From the NCBI GenBank assembly GCA_001897995.1, contig MKRV01000253.1, positions 1,164-42,816 on the forward strand: a stretch of 41,653 nucleotides of DNA, given 5' to 3'. This stretch comes from Alphaproteobacteria bacterium 65-37 (GTDB lineage Bacteria; Pseudomonadota; Alphaproteobacteria; Reyranellales; Reyranellaceae). Every line of letters begins with the position of its first letter. Position 1 is the stretch's first letter. Of the stretch, positions 1 through 7,364 are shown in pieces. The position numbers were made by a program, and so were the translations under genes. The notes below the pieces were generated by a model. That model had not been told where the DNA came from and ran no database searches. It was given only the letters and a program-made list of their open reading frames with translations.

Positions 1-609
1 GAAGCCGTCATAGAACAGCCGCCGGCCCTCGTCGCGGTCCCTGCCCAGCGCTAGATGTGCGCCGGTTTCGACCCGGCCGGGCACGATCTCGGTGACGCGC
101 ACCCCGCTGCCGTGCAGGTCGAGCCGCAGGGTCTGGCTGAGATTGTGAACGGCCGCCTTGGTCATGGCGTAGACCGGCATGCCGGGAATCGGCGAGGTGC
201 CGGAGGTCGAGCCGAGATTGACGATATGGCCGAAGCCGCGCGCCTTCATGCCGGGCACGACGGCGGCCAGGCAATTCAAGGTGCCCCGCAGATTGACGTC
301 GAGCAGCGCGTCGATGTCGGCCGGCGCCGTTTCCCACGAGGCGGTGCTGCGCGCCAGGGTCGAGGACGCGTTGTTGATCAGCACGTCGGCGTCGAGCGAG
401 CCCAGCAGGCCCATCACGGCGTCACGGTGGGAGATGTCCAGGGCCAACGGTTCGCAGCCGGTTTCCTCGGCGAGCGCCGTCAGATCCTCGGCCGAGCGGG
501 CGACGGCATAGACATCGAGCCCGCCGATCCGGAGCTCGCGCACCGTCGCGGCGCCGATGCCGCGGCTGGCGCCGGTAACGATGGCCGTACGATAGCGATC
601 CAGAGACAG
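1..609 (-). CDS. SDR family oxidoreductase, C-terminus cut off by the window edge, probable CTG start
   Basis: Classical short-chain dehydrogenase/reductase, an NAD(P)-dependent cytosolic enzyme; substrate unknown. Translation from 609 gives 203 residues: the dinucleotide-binding motif TGASRGIG near residue 9, NNAS (the NNAG equivalent) near residue 85, and the catalytic YAMTK (YxxxK) near residue 148 with a Ser about 15 residues before. The left edge cuts the substrate-binding C-terminus. Start choice: the frame has a TAG at 643-645 and no ATG, GTG or TTG between it and the Rossmann motif. The only fitting start is CTG at 609-607, six bases after a perfect AGGAGG (616-621). It is divergent from the RidA-like gene. 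Family certain; substrate not assignable. Confidence 0.9.
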   Translation of the reverse strand, partial: MSLDRYRTAIVTGASRGIGAATVRELRIGGLDVYAVARSAEDLTALAEETGCEPLALDISHRDAVMGLLGSLDADVLINNASSTLARSTASWETAPADIDALLDVNLRGTLNCLAAVVPGMKARGFGHIVNLGSTSGTSPIPGMPVYAMTKAAVHNLSQTLRLDLHGSGVRVTEIVPGRVETGAHLALGRDRDEGRRLFYDGF

Positions 610-615
610 GGATTT

Positions 616-622
616 CCTCCTT
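616..622 (-). promoter_or_regulatory. Strong Shine-Dalgarno AAGGAGG that fixes the CTG start of the SDR gene
   Basis: The minus strand reads AAGGAGG, then six bases, then CTG. This is an ideal ribosome-binding spacing, and no canonical start codon exists in the open frame at this position. Confidence 0.7.
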
Positions 623-693
623 CGGTCGGCGCACCGCGCCGGCTAGATAGTCACCATAGCTTATCGCAGCTGGTGCCAACCCGGAGAACGATC

Positions 694-1074
694 ATGGCCA
701 AGAAACTCTTTCCCGACGGCACCGAGGTGGCGGGCTTCTACGTCCGCACGGTGAAAAGCGGGCCCTTCGTCTTCGTGTCGGGCACGACTTCGCTCGATCC
801 CAAGGGCCGCGTGCAGGGAAAGGACGCCGCTCAGCAAACCGCGATCACCATGCGCAAGGTCGCGGCCGGCCTGAAGGCCGCCGGCGCACGCCTCGCCGAT
901 CTCACGCGCCTCACGATCTACGTGACGGACATCCGTGACATGGCGGCGGTCAGCCAGGCGCTGGGCAAGGCCCTCAAAGGCACCTCCGTCGCGTCGACCC
1001 TGGTTGCCGTCAGCGCGCTCGCGGTGCCGGGCCTGCTGGTCGAGATCGAAGCGACCGCCGTGGTCGAAGGCTGA
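694..1074 (+). CDS. RidA/YjgF/YER057c/UK114 family protein lacking the usual catalytic arginine
   Basis: This 126-residue protein has the usual length and fold signature of Rid proteins: VSGTTSLDPKG near residue 27, the D..R..IYVTD segment near residue 75, and the C-terminal VEIEATAV strand. RidA proper deaminates reactive 2-aminoacrylate/imine intermediates using a conserved Arg about 15 residues before the VEIEA strand. Here that position falls in ASTLVAV and is Thr. The protein therefore probably belongs to one of the Rid subgroups without imine-deaminase activity. ATG at 694 follows CGGAGAA (682-688). It is divergent from the SDR with an 84-base gap. Role inferred only at family level. 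Confidence 0.85.
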   Translation: MAKKLFPDGTEVAGFYVRTVKSGPFVFVSGTTSLDPKGRVQGKDAAQQTAITMRKVAAGLKAAGARLADLTRLTIYVTDIRDMAAVSQALGKALKGTSVASTLVAVSALAVPGLLVEIEATAVVEG

Positions 1075-1093
1075 GGCAGTATCGCCCGCCTGA

Positions 1094-1381
1094 TCAGTAG
1101 GAGGCCGGCGGGAAGGGCGTACGGTTGCGCTGGAGCAGATCCTCCAGCGTCTTGATGCCCTGCTGGTAGCGACCCCTTTGGCAGTCGATGCCGGCGCCCA
1201 GCCGCTGCATGTCGGGTCCGCCCGACCCTTCGCTGCGGATCGTATTGTAGCGGTCGAAGATTCTGCCGAGCTCGGCGCAGCGCGCCGCGAGCTGTTCATT
1301 GGTTTGCGCCCGTGTCGCAACGGGCAGGCCAGCCAGGGTGGCCAGCAGGGTGAACAGGAGGATCCGAAGGCGGCGCGTCAT
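1094..1381 (-). CDS. Small exported hypothetical protein
   Basis: A 95-residue protein that I do not recognise. Residues 1-25 form a Sec signal peptide: Arg-rich n-region MTRRLR, hydrophobic core LLFTLLATLAGL, and probable cleavage after TRA. The mature part is about 70 residues with two Cys (in ARCAEL and IDCQRG), possibly a disulfide, and looks helical. A much longer open frame continues upstream to 1969, but it runs antisense through the lipoprotein gene at 1508 and has no signal-like N-terminus. The start at 1381 is therefore preferred. Likely periplasmic. Confidence 0.6.
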   Translation of the reverse strand: MTRRLRILLFTLLATLAGLPVATRAQTNEQLAARCAELGRIFDRYNTIRSEGSGGPDMQRLGAGIDCQRGRYQQGIKTLEDLLQRNRTPFPPASY

Positions 1382-1507
1382 GGTCGAAGTATAGGCACAA
1401 CACGAGGTCACAACACGAGGGCACAACACGCGTCGCCTTGAACCGGCGGAGGGCTGCGATGTAGTGTCGGCCGGGTGTCCGGCATCGGGACAAATGGGGG
1501 AGCAGTC

Positions 1508-1825
1508 ATGGTATCTCGGTCGACGGTTCGGCTGGTGTTCGTTGCGGGCCTTGCCGCTCTCGCAGCGGCCTGTGCAACAGCCAAGAGCACACCCGGCGAG
1601 GATCCGCGTACCGGCACCAACGCCTCGATCGTGACCTGGGCCGACGGCAAGGAGGCCATCGCCATCAGCTGCAACGAGCCCGGCTCCTGCCAGACCCGCG
1701 CCGTGGCCATGTGCAGTCGCACCAACGGCGACTATACCGCCCTCAAGATGGAGAACATGCCGTCGCGCGGCGATCTGACGGTGGTGCGCGGTGCGGCCTC
1801 GGTCGTGATTCGCTGCGGCAGGTAG
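1508..1825 (+). CDS. Putative lipoprotein, hypothetical
   Basis: A 105-residue protein. The N-terminus has a charged MVSRSTVR, a hydrophobic stretch LVFVAGLAALAAA, then Cys in a lipobox-like LAAAC near residue 21, which suggests lipidation and membrane anchoring. The mature domain of about 85 residues holds three further Cys (SCNEPGSCQT, MCSRT) plus one near the C-terminus (VIRCGR), compatible with two disulfides. ATG at 1508 follows GGGGGAG (1496-1502). An in-frame GTG at 1475 is possible but would bury the signal peptide. It is convergent with the hydrolase gene. I do not recognise the domain. Confidence 0.65.
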   Translation: MVSRSTVRLVFVAGLAALAAACATAKSTPGEDPRTGTNASIVTWADGKEAIAISCNEPGSCQTRAVAMCSRTNGDYTALKMENMPSRGDLTVVRGAASVVIRCGR

Positions 1826-1845
1826 GGGCGCACTTTCTGACGAGG

Positions 1846-1864
1846 GCCGGTCAGCGCGACCGGC
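1846..1864. terminator. Hairpin between convergent genes, possible terminator
   Basis: GCCGGTC (1846-1852) and GACCGGC (1858-1864) form a perfect 7-bp stem with a 5-base loop. It sits just past the lipoprotein stop and over the last codons of the convergent hydrolase. There is no U-tract on either side, so terminator function is a guess. Confidence 0.3.
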
Positions 1865-2891
1865 GCGAGCCCCAGGCGGTCGCCATTTCCGGTTGCGAGG
1901 TGCTGGCCTCGGCACCGGAGGGCAGGGCAGCCTGATGGTCGCCGATCCAGGCGGCGACGTCGGCGGCAACGGTCGGGCCGGCCTTGTCGCGCAGCAGCAG
2001 GTGGTAGCCTTCCTTGTAGAAGGCGAGCTTCGAATCGCCGCGCGGCGGCATCATCTCGATGGCCGTCCGCACCGGCCCGGTCGGCACGATGCGATCGCCC
2101 AGGCCGTGCAGCATGAGATAGGGCAGTTTCACGTCGGCCGCGGCAGCGCTCGCCTCGTCCATCAGGTTCACGAGGCCGTAGCCCATGTCGAGCCGCACCT
2201 GGCGCAGCATCAGCGGGTCGTTGCGCAGCTTCTCCAGGGTTTTGGGATTGTCGGTCGGCTTGTAGTCGATCGAGGTCGGGCCGGACGGCATCCAGGGGAT
2301 CGTGTGGGCGAAGAACCAGAGTCCGCTGCTGACCAGGGGACCGAAGCTCTCGCGGGTGCGCAACGCCGTCGCCGACAGGATCAGCCCGTCCGCCGCGGCG
2401 CCGCGGTCGGCCGCGACCAGGACGACGGCGCCGCCCATGCTCTCCCCGGCAAGGTAGAGCGGCACGCCGGGATACTTGGCCCGCAGCAGCACCGTTACGG
2501 TCTTGGCATCCTCGACCAGCGTGTCGGTGCCGGGCCAGCGGCCGCGCGTCGGGCTGCCGCCGAAGCCGCGCTGGTCGTAGGCATAGGTCGTGATGCCATC
2601 CTTTGCCCAGATCGCCGCAGGTTCTTCCCAGGCTTTGCGGTAATCGCCGAAGCCGTGCAGGCCGAGGATTACGGCCTTGGGCGCGCCGTTTGCCGCAGGC
2701 CAGGTGGAGAGCGGTAGCGCCGTGCCGTCGGCCGCGACATAACGATCCTCGGTCAGGTGCGGCGCCTGCACCGTGCCGCCCGCCGGAATGACGGTCGGGT
2801 CACAGGCGGAAAGCATGACCAAGAGGGCGCCGGCGGCTATCATGCGCCGGCGCAAAAGGAGTGGGATCGTGACCGAGCCGTTTGAAGTCAT
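1851..2891 (-). CDS. Alpha/beta-hydrolase lipoprotein, monoacylglycerol-lipase-like
   Basis: About 346 residues. The N-terminus reads as a lipoprotein signal: RRR, then hydrophobic MIAAGALLVM, then lipobox LSAC. The body is a serine hydrolase of the lysophospholipase/monoglyceride lipase type: oxyanion-hole LHGFGDY, YDQRGFGGS, nucleophile elbow GESMGG, a late acid in LGDRIVPTG and a catalytic His in GYHLLLRD. It probably hydrolyses lipid esters at the cell envelope. Start choice: ATG at 2843 would leave no positive charge before the signal core, so 2891 is preferred. That start makes its 5' end overlap the divergent zf-CHCC gene by 23 bases. Confidence 0.8.
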   Translation of the reverse strand: MTSNGSVTIPLLLRRRMIAAGALLVMLSACDPTVIPAGGTVQAPHLTEDRYVAADGTALPLSTWPAANGAPKAVILGLHGFGDYRKAWEEPAAIWAKDGITTYAYDQRGFGGSPTRGRWPGTDTLVEDAKTVTVLLRAKYPGVPLYLAGESMGGAVVLVAADRGAAADGLILSATALRTRESFGPLVSSGLWFFAHTIPWMPSGPTSIDYKPTDNPKTLEKLRNDPLMLRQVRLDMGYGLVNLMDEASAAAADVKLPYLMLHGLGDRIVPTGPVRTAIEMMPPRGDSKLAFYKEGYHLLLRDKAGPTVAADVAAWIGDHQAALPSGAEASTSQPEMATAWGSRRSR

Positions 2892-3051
2892 CACTGTCGA
2901 TACTGACCGCGTTGCCTGCGATGGCGGCGGCGGCGCGTTGGGACATCCCAAAGTGTATCTCAACCTCGGCACGGAAGGACATGTCGAGTGTCCTTATTGC
3001 AGCCGGCTTTACAAGCTGCGTGAAGGCGCACACCCCGCGCACGCTCACTAG
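2869..3051 (+). CDS. zf-CHCC zinc-finger domain protein (NDUFS6-like)
   Basis: A 60-residue protein starting at GTG 2869, eight bases after AAAAGGAG. It carries the compact CHCC zinc-finger pattern: VACDGGGG, then GHPKVYLNL, then VECPYCSRLYKL. The Cys, His and CPYC are the metal ligands, as in mitochondrial complex I subunit NDUFS6 and its short alphaproteobacterial relatives. In bacteria the role is unclear; association with complex I has been proposed for the family. An upstream ATG at 2809 would add a basic extension and overlap the hydrolase more. It lies 9 bases before the MaoC-like gene. Confidence 0.8.
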   Translation: MTEPFEVITVDTDRVACDGGGGALGHPKVYLNLGTEGHVECPYCSRLYKLREGAHPAHAH

Positions 3052-3060
3052 GGGCCGGCG

Positions 3061-3519
3061 ATGAAGCAGCTGGGCGAAGGCTGGAACTGGCGCGACCTCG
3101 CGATCGGCGACAAGTTCACCACCTATGGTCGGACCCTGTTCGAGGCCGATCTCCTGAATTTCGTGACGCTCTGCGGTTTCTCCGAGGAGCTGTTCACGAA
3201 CAAGGAATACATCAAGGAACACGCCCCGATGCGCGGCGGCCATCCGGTGCCGGGCGCGCTGGTCTATTCCATGGCCGAGGGGCTGGTGATCCCGACCACC
3301 CTGCAGGGCTCCGGTCTCGCCTTCCTGTCGATGGGCTTCGACATCAAGGGGCCGACCTACGTGAACGACACGATCCATGTCGAGATCGAGGTCACCGAGA
3401 TCAAGCCGACCTCCAAGGACCCGTCGCGCGCGCTGGTCCGCACCACCAACCTTGTGAAGAACCAGAAGGGCGAGACCGTGCTGGTCTATACGCCCTTGCG
3501 CATGATGCAGGGGCGGTGA
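3061..3519 (+). CDS. MaoC-like hot-dog fold protein
   Basis: A 152-residue single hot-dog domain of the MaoC dehydratase family, whose members hydrate enoyl-CoA thioesters. Visible are the early TLFEADLLNFVTLCG helix, the central-helix region HPVPGALVYSMAEGL and strands with VEIEVTEIKPTSKD. The classical hydratase-2 signature with Asp and Asn-Pro-x-His is not evident, since the segment reads CGFSEELFTNKEY. Hydratase activity is therefore uncertain and thioester binding is the safer inference. Its TGA overlaps the ATG of the crotonase by one base (3519), indicating translational coupling and a shared CoA pathway. Confidence 0.8.
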   Translation: MKQLGEGWNWRDLAIGDKFTTYGRTLFEADLLNFVTLCGFSEELFTNKEYIKEHAPMRGGHPVPGALVYSMAEGLVIPTTLQGSGLAFLSMGFDIKGPTYVNDTIHVEIEVTEIKPTSKDPSRALVRTTNLVKNQKGETVLVYTPLRMMQGR

Positions 3520-4295
3520 TGGCCAAGGTCGCGGTCGAGCGGGACGGCAGCACCACGATCGTCTCGATCGACCGCTTCGCCGAAGCGCGCAACGCCGTCG
3601 ATCCCGAGACCGCGATCCTGCTGCGCGAGGCTTTCCTCGCCTTCGATGCCGACGAGAGCCAGTCGGTCGCCATCCTCACCGGCCGCGGCGGCACGTTTTG
3701 TGCCGGCTACGATCTCAAGGTGGCGGCAAGCCGTGAAAGCCCGTCGGTGTTCGATCCGGCCGGGCCGGGCCCGATGGGGCCGACGCGGCATCTGCTGTCC
3801 AAACCGGTGATCGCTGCGGTCGAAGGCTATGCCGTGGCGGGCGGCCTCGAGCTTGCCCTGTGGTGCGACATGCGGGTCGCCTCCGAGAGCGCGAAGTTCG
3901 GCGTGTTCTGCCGCCGCTGGGGCGTACCGCTGATCGATGGCGGCACGGCACGCCTGCCGCGCCTGATCGGCCATAGCCGCGCCCTCGACATGATCCTGAC
4001 CGGCCGCGAGGTGGGCGCGCGCGAGGCGTTCGACTGGGGGCTGGCCAACCGGCTGGTGCCCGAGGGCCAGGCGCTGGCCGAGGCCAAGGCGCTGGCCGCC
4101 GTGCTGGCCAAGTTTCCGCAGACCTGCCTGCGCTCGGATCGGCTGTCGTCCTACGAGCAGTGGTCGCTCGACCTGCCGGCCGCCCTGATCAACGAAGCGC
4201 GACACGGCATCCCGGCGCTCAAGGCCGAAACGCAGAAGGGGGCCGCTCGCTTTGCTGCCGGCAAGGGCCGCGGCGGCGATTTCGGAGAGATCTGA
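3519..4295 (+). CDS. Crotonase/enoyl-CoA hydratase family protein
   Basis: A 258-residue crotonase-fold enzyme acting on acyl-CoA. Oxyanion-hole segments are TFCAGYDLK and AVAGGLELAL. Of the two hydratase glutamates of rat crotonase, the first is kept (GGLEL), but the second is replaced by Cys in AKFGVFCRRWG. The protein is therefore not a textbook hydratase. The FGVFCRRWGVP segment marks a subfamily also represented by the paralogue at 13757-14524. ATG at 3519 overlaps the preceding stop, and its own TGA (4293-4295) overlaps the next ATG. The gene lies in a tight operon with MaoC-like and PhyH-like genes. Confidence 0.85.
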   Translation: MAKVAVERDGSTTIVSIDRFAEARNAVDPETAILLREAFLAFDADESQSVAILTGRGGTFCAGYDLKVAASRESPSVFDPAGPGPMGPTRHLLSKPVIAAVEGYAVAGGLELALWCDMRVASESAKFGVFCRRWGVPLIDGGTARLPRLIGHSRALDMILTGREVGAREAFDWGLANRLVPEGQALAEAKALAAVLAKFPQTCLRSDRLSSYEQWSLDLPAALINEARHGIPALKAETQKGAARFAAGKGRGGDFGEI

Positions 4296-5104
4296 TGAGC
4301 CTGCCCACCGACGCCGAAATCGCGCAATACCGCAACGACGGCGCCATCTGCCTGCGCGGCGCCTTCTCCGGCGACTGGATCGAGCGGCTGCGCGCGGCGG
4401 TCGACCAGGACATGAAGGTTCCCGGTCCGATGGTGCGTATCAACACGCCCAAGGATGCGCCGGGGCTGTTCTTCGTCGATTTCCAGTTGTGGCAGCGCCA
4501 CCCCGAGGCCCGTGGCTTCGTCTATGAATCGCCGGCCCGCGAGATTGCCGCGCGCCTGATGGGCTCGACCGAGGTCGTCTACTATCACGACCATCTGCTG
4601 GTGAAGGAGCCGAGCACCCAGGAGCGCACGCCCTGGCATCACGACCAGCCCTACTACCCGATCGACGGCGAACAGATCGTCTCGCTGTGGCTGCCGCTCG
4701 ATCCGGTCGATCGCGCGACCTGCGTCGAATATGTGAAGGGCTCGCACCGCTGGGGCCGCTGGTTCCAGCCCAAGTTCTTCAAGCAGGGGGGCGTCGATCT
4801 CGCCGTGCAGGACAGCCGCTTCGAGCCGCTGCCCGACCTCGACGCCGAGCGCGACCGTCACGAGTTCCTCGCCTGGGACATGGAGCCGGGCGACGTCATC
4901 GCCTTCCACGCGCTCACCTTGCATGGCGCCTCGGGCAATCGCTCGCCGTCGCGGCGTCGCCGTGCCTGGGCGACGCGCTGGTGCGGTGACGATGCGCGCT
5001 ACGCGGCACGTGTCGGCCAGGTCTCGCCACCGCTCGAAGGCCATGGGCTGGTCCCCGGTGACCGCCTGGCCTGCACGATGTTCCCCAAAGTCTGGCCGCA
5101 GTAG
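4295..5104 (+). CDS. Phytanoyl-CoA dioxygenase (PhyH) family protein
   Basis: 269 residues, of the Fe(II)/2-oxoglutarate oxygenase family. The double-stranded beta-helix ligands are visible: HxD as His115 and Asp117 in TPWHHDQPYY, and a distal His210 in TLHGASGN. An Arg in SPSRRRR, about 9 residues later, is a plausible 2-oxoglutarate anchor. PhyH enzymes hydroxylate acyl-CoAs or other small molecules. Coupling to MaoC-like and crotonase-like genes by a TGATG overlap favours a CoA-thioester substrate, as an inference. It is the last gene of this trio; 127 bases follow before the next gene. An upstream in-frame start at 4160 would overlap the crotonase and is rejected. Confidence 0.85.
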   Translation: MSLPTDAEIAQYRNDGAICLRGAFSGDWIERLRAAVDQDMKVPGPMVRINTPKDAPGLFFVDFQLWQRHPEARGFVYESPAREIAARLMGSTEVVYYHDHLLVKEPSTQERTPWHHDQPYYPIDGEQIVSLWLPLDPVDRATCVEYVKGSHRWGRWFQPKFFKQGGVDLAVQDSRFEPLPDLDAERDRHEFLAWDMEPGDVIAFHALTLHGASGNRSPSRRRRAWATRWCGDDARYAARVGQVSPPLEGHGLVPGDRLACTMFPKVWPQ

Positions 5105-5231
5105 AACGTCGAAAAGACAGGCGTTTCCGCGAATCCATTTCACTGTCGGTAATAGCCGCACAGACGGAAGGTCACGCCCGCGACGCCAGTGCTAGCTTCC
5201 CGCCAACGATACTGAGAGCGGGACGGGAACG

Positions 5232-6440
5232 ATGCGGGCAACAGCGACGGGTGTGGTGTTGGCGTGCGCACTGCTGGCACAGCCGGCAGCGGCGCAGATT
5301 TCGGACAAGGTCGTCAAGATCGGCGTGCTGACGGACATGTCCGGCGCGTTCAGCGACCAGACCGGCCGCGGGTCGGTGCTGGGCGCCGAGCTGGCGGCCG
5401 AGGATTTCAAGAACCTGGTCGCCGGCGCAAAGATCGAGGTCGTGAGCGCCGACCATCAGAACAAGCCGGATATCGGCGCCACCATCGCAAAGCGCTGGTT
5501 CGATACCGAGCAGGTCGACGTCGTCGTCGATCTCGCGAGTTCGGCCGTGGCGCTGGCTGTGCAGGACATTGCGCGCGAGCGCAACAAGGTGGCGCTGTTC
5601 TCGGGCCCGGGCACGACCGAACTGACCGGCAAGTCCTGCTCGCCGAACGGCATTCACTGGACCTACGACACCTTCGCTACGGCCACCGCCACCGCGACGG
5701 CTTTGATGGATCAAGGTCTCGATACCTGGTTCTTCATCGGCGTCGACTATGCCTTCGGCCGCAACGCCGAAGCCGATGCCACGGCCGTGGTCAAGGCGCG
5801 CGGCGGCAAGGTGTTGGGCTCGGTGCGCCATCCCAGCAACACCGCCGACTATTCGTCGTACCTGCTGCAGGCCCAGGCCTCGGGCGCCAAGGTGATCGCC
5901 ATCGCCAATTCCGGCCGCGATTTCGTGCAGCTCATGAAGCAGGCCAAGGAATTCGGCATGCTCGACGGCAAGCAGCACTTCGCCGCCATGGCCATCGCCC
6001 TGTCGGACATCAAGGCCCTCGGCCTCGATACCGCACAGGGCATGGTGCATGCCGAAGCCTTCTACTGGGACCTCAACGACGAGAGCCGGGCCTTTGCCAA
6101 GCGCTTCATGGCGCGGCGCGACGTGGCGCCGTCGCAGGCCCAGGCCGGCTCCTATTCGGCCGTGCTGAACTACCTGCGCGCCATCGATGCGACCAAGACC
6201 GACGAGCCGGGCAAGGTGCTGGCCCAGATGAAGGCCGGTCCGTTCAGCGACGCCTTCACGCCACGCGGTTATGTGCGCGCCGACGGACGCATGGTGCACG
6301 ACATGTACCTGTTCCGCTCGCGCAAGCCGTCGGAGCCCAAGGGCGCCTGGGACCTCTACGATCTGGTGAAGACCGTCCCTGGCGACCAGGCGTTCCGCCC
6401 GATGGACAAGGGCGATTGCCCGCTGGTCACCAAGAACTGA
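5232..6440 (+). CDS. ABC transporter substrate-binding protein, branched-chain amino acid (LivJ/Peripla_BP_6) type
   Basis: 402 residues. A Sec signal peptide (MRATATGVVLACALLAQPAAAQ, cleavage after AAA) is followed by a two-lobed type I periplasmic binding protein beginning KIGVLTDMSGAFSD. It also has a SADHQNKPDIG segment and FFIGVDYAFGRNAEAD at the second lobe. Such proteins deliver amino acids, urea, aromatic acids or other carboxylates to Liv-type permeases. No permease or ATPase gene lies in the window, so it is an orphan receptor here. It heads a co-directional series with an IclR regulator and catabolic enzymes, whose substrate it may bind. Start by signal peptide and GGGACGGGAACG upstream. 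Confidence 0.88.
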   Translation: MRATATGVVLACALLAQPAAAQISDKVVKIGVLTDMSGAFSDQTGRGSVLGAELAAEDFKNLVAGAKIEVVSADHQNKPDIGATIAKRWFDTEQVDVVVDLASSAVALAVQDIARERNKVALFSGPGTTELTGKSCSPNGIHWTYDTFATATATATALMDQGLDTWFFIGVDYAFGRNAEADATAVVKARGGKVLGSVRHPSNTADYSSYLLQAQASGAKVIAIANSGRDFVQLMKQAKEFGMLDGKQHFAAMAIALSDIKALGLDTAQGMVHAEAFYWDLNDESRAFAKRFMARRDVAPSQAQAGSYSAVLNYLRAIDATKTDEPGKVLAQMKAGPFSDAFTPRGYVRADGRMVHDMYLFRSRKPSEPKGAWDLYDLVKTVPGDQAFRPMDKGDCPLVTKN

Positions 6441-6564
6441 TCGCGCCATGGTGCCCGACATCTCGATCCTCGCTCGGCCGGCCGGCCCGTCGCCGGCCGC
6501 ACTCGGCAGCGTCGAGTGGCCGATGATCCGGCCAGGGAAGGCGCGGGGTCCGCGCGCGGAGCCG

Positions 6565-7350
6565 ATGACGCGGTACGAAAATCAGTCGATCGATCGCGTG
6601 TTTCGCATCATGGAGGTGCTCGGCCGCTCGCCGTACTACTACCGGCTGGCCGAGATCGCGCGCCGCTGCGAGCTGGCGCCGCCCACCGCCTTCCGTCTCC
6701 TGTCGGTGATGGCGCGGCTGGGCTACGTGAACAAGGATAGCGCGAGCGGCCGCTACGGTCTGGGATCGCGCCTCTATCGGCTGGCCCATCGCGAAACCCA
6801 TCTGCGCAGCCTGGTGCGCCTGGCGCAGCCGCGGCTGCAGCATCTGTCGGCGCAGACCGGCGAGACGGTGCATGTCGGTGCGTTCGACGGTACCCAGGTC
6901 GTGATCCGCGGCCGGATCGCGGCGCCCAGCCGCTTCCGTCTGCCGACTCGCGTCGGCATGCGTCTCGATGCGCATGCGACGGCGCTGGGCAAGGCCATGC
7001 TGGCGGCACGGCCGCCGGCAGAAGTGGCCGACATCTTCACGAACCACGTGATGGCCAGTCACACGTCGCGCACGGTCTGCAGCCTTGCCGACCTCGAGAG
7101 CGAGCTCGCGGAGGCACGCAAGCGCGGCTACGCGACGAGCTGCGGCGAGCTGTTCGACGGTGTGCATTGCGTCGCCGCACCCGTCCTCAATTCACTGGGT
7201 CACGGCAACATCGCGGTCTCGGTCGGCGGACCAGCCGCGCAGATGACGCCGCGGCGCCTCGAGAAGTTCGGCCGGCTGGTGCGCAGCACGGCGGCGGCCA
7301 TCCAGAAGTCGCTGCTGGGAACGGCCGAACGTATCGGCGATCTGAGATAG
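6565..7350 (+). CDS. IclR family transcriptional regulator
   Basis: 261 residues from ATG 6565. The N-terminal winged helix-turn-helix starts QSIDRVFRIMEVLGRSP and continues LAEIARRCELAPPTAFRLL. The C-terminal ligand-binding domain includes GETVHVGAFDG, the dimer/effector segment LDAHATALGKAMLA and FDGVHCVAAPVL. IclR proteins usually sense a small carboxylic or aromatic acid and control the adjacent catabolic operon. Here the gene is inside the co-directional series between the receptor and the enzymes, suggesting autoregulation of the cluster. In-frame starts at 6448 and 6523 would add a Pro/Arg-rich tail atypical for the family; CGCGGAG lies just before 6565. Confidence 0.87.
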   Translation: MTRYENQSIDRVFRIMEVLGRSPYYYRLAEIARRCELAPPTAFRLLSVMARLGYVNKDSASGRYGLGSRLYRLAHRETHLRSLVRLAQPRLQHLSAQTGETVHVGAFDGTQVVIRGRIAAPSRFRLPTRVGMRLDAHATALGKAMLAARPPAEVADIFTNHVMASHTSRTVCSLADLESELAEARKRGYATSCGELFDGVHCVAAPVLNSLGHGNIAVSVGGPAAQMTPRRLEKFGRLVRSTAAAIQKSLLGTAERIGDLR

Positions 7351-7364
7351 TCAGGAGTAGAGTG

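Noticed and set aside
6448..6564. N-terminal extension of the IclR protein from ATG 6448
   Set aside because: It adds 39 Pro/Arg-rich residues outside the family length; ATG 6565 directly precedes the helix-turn-helix and has a ribosome site.
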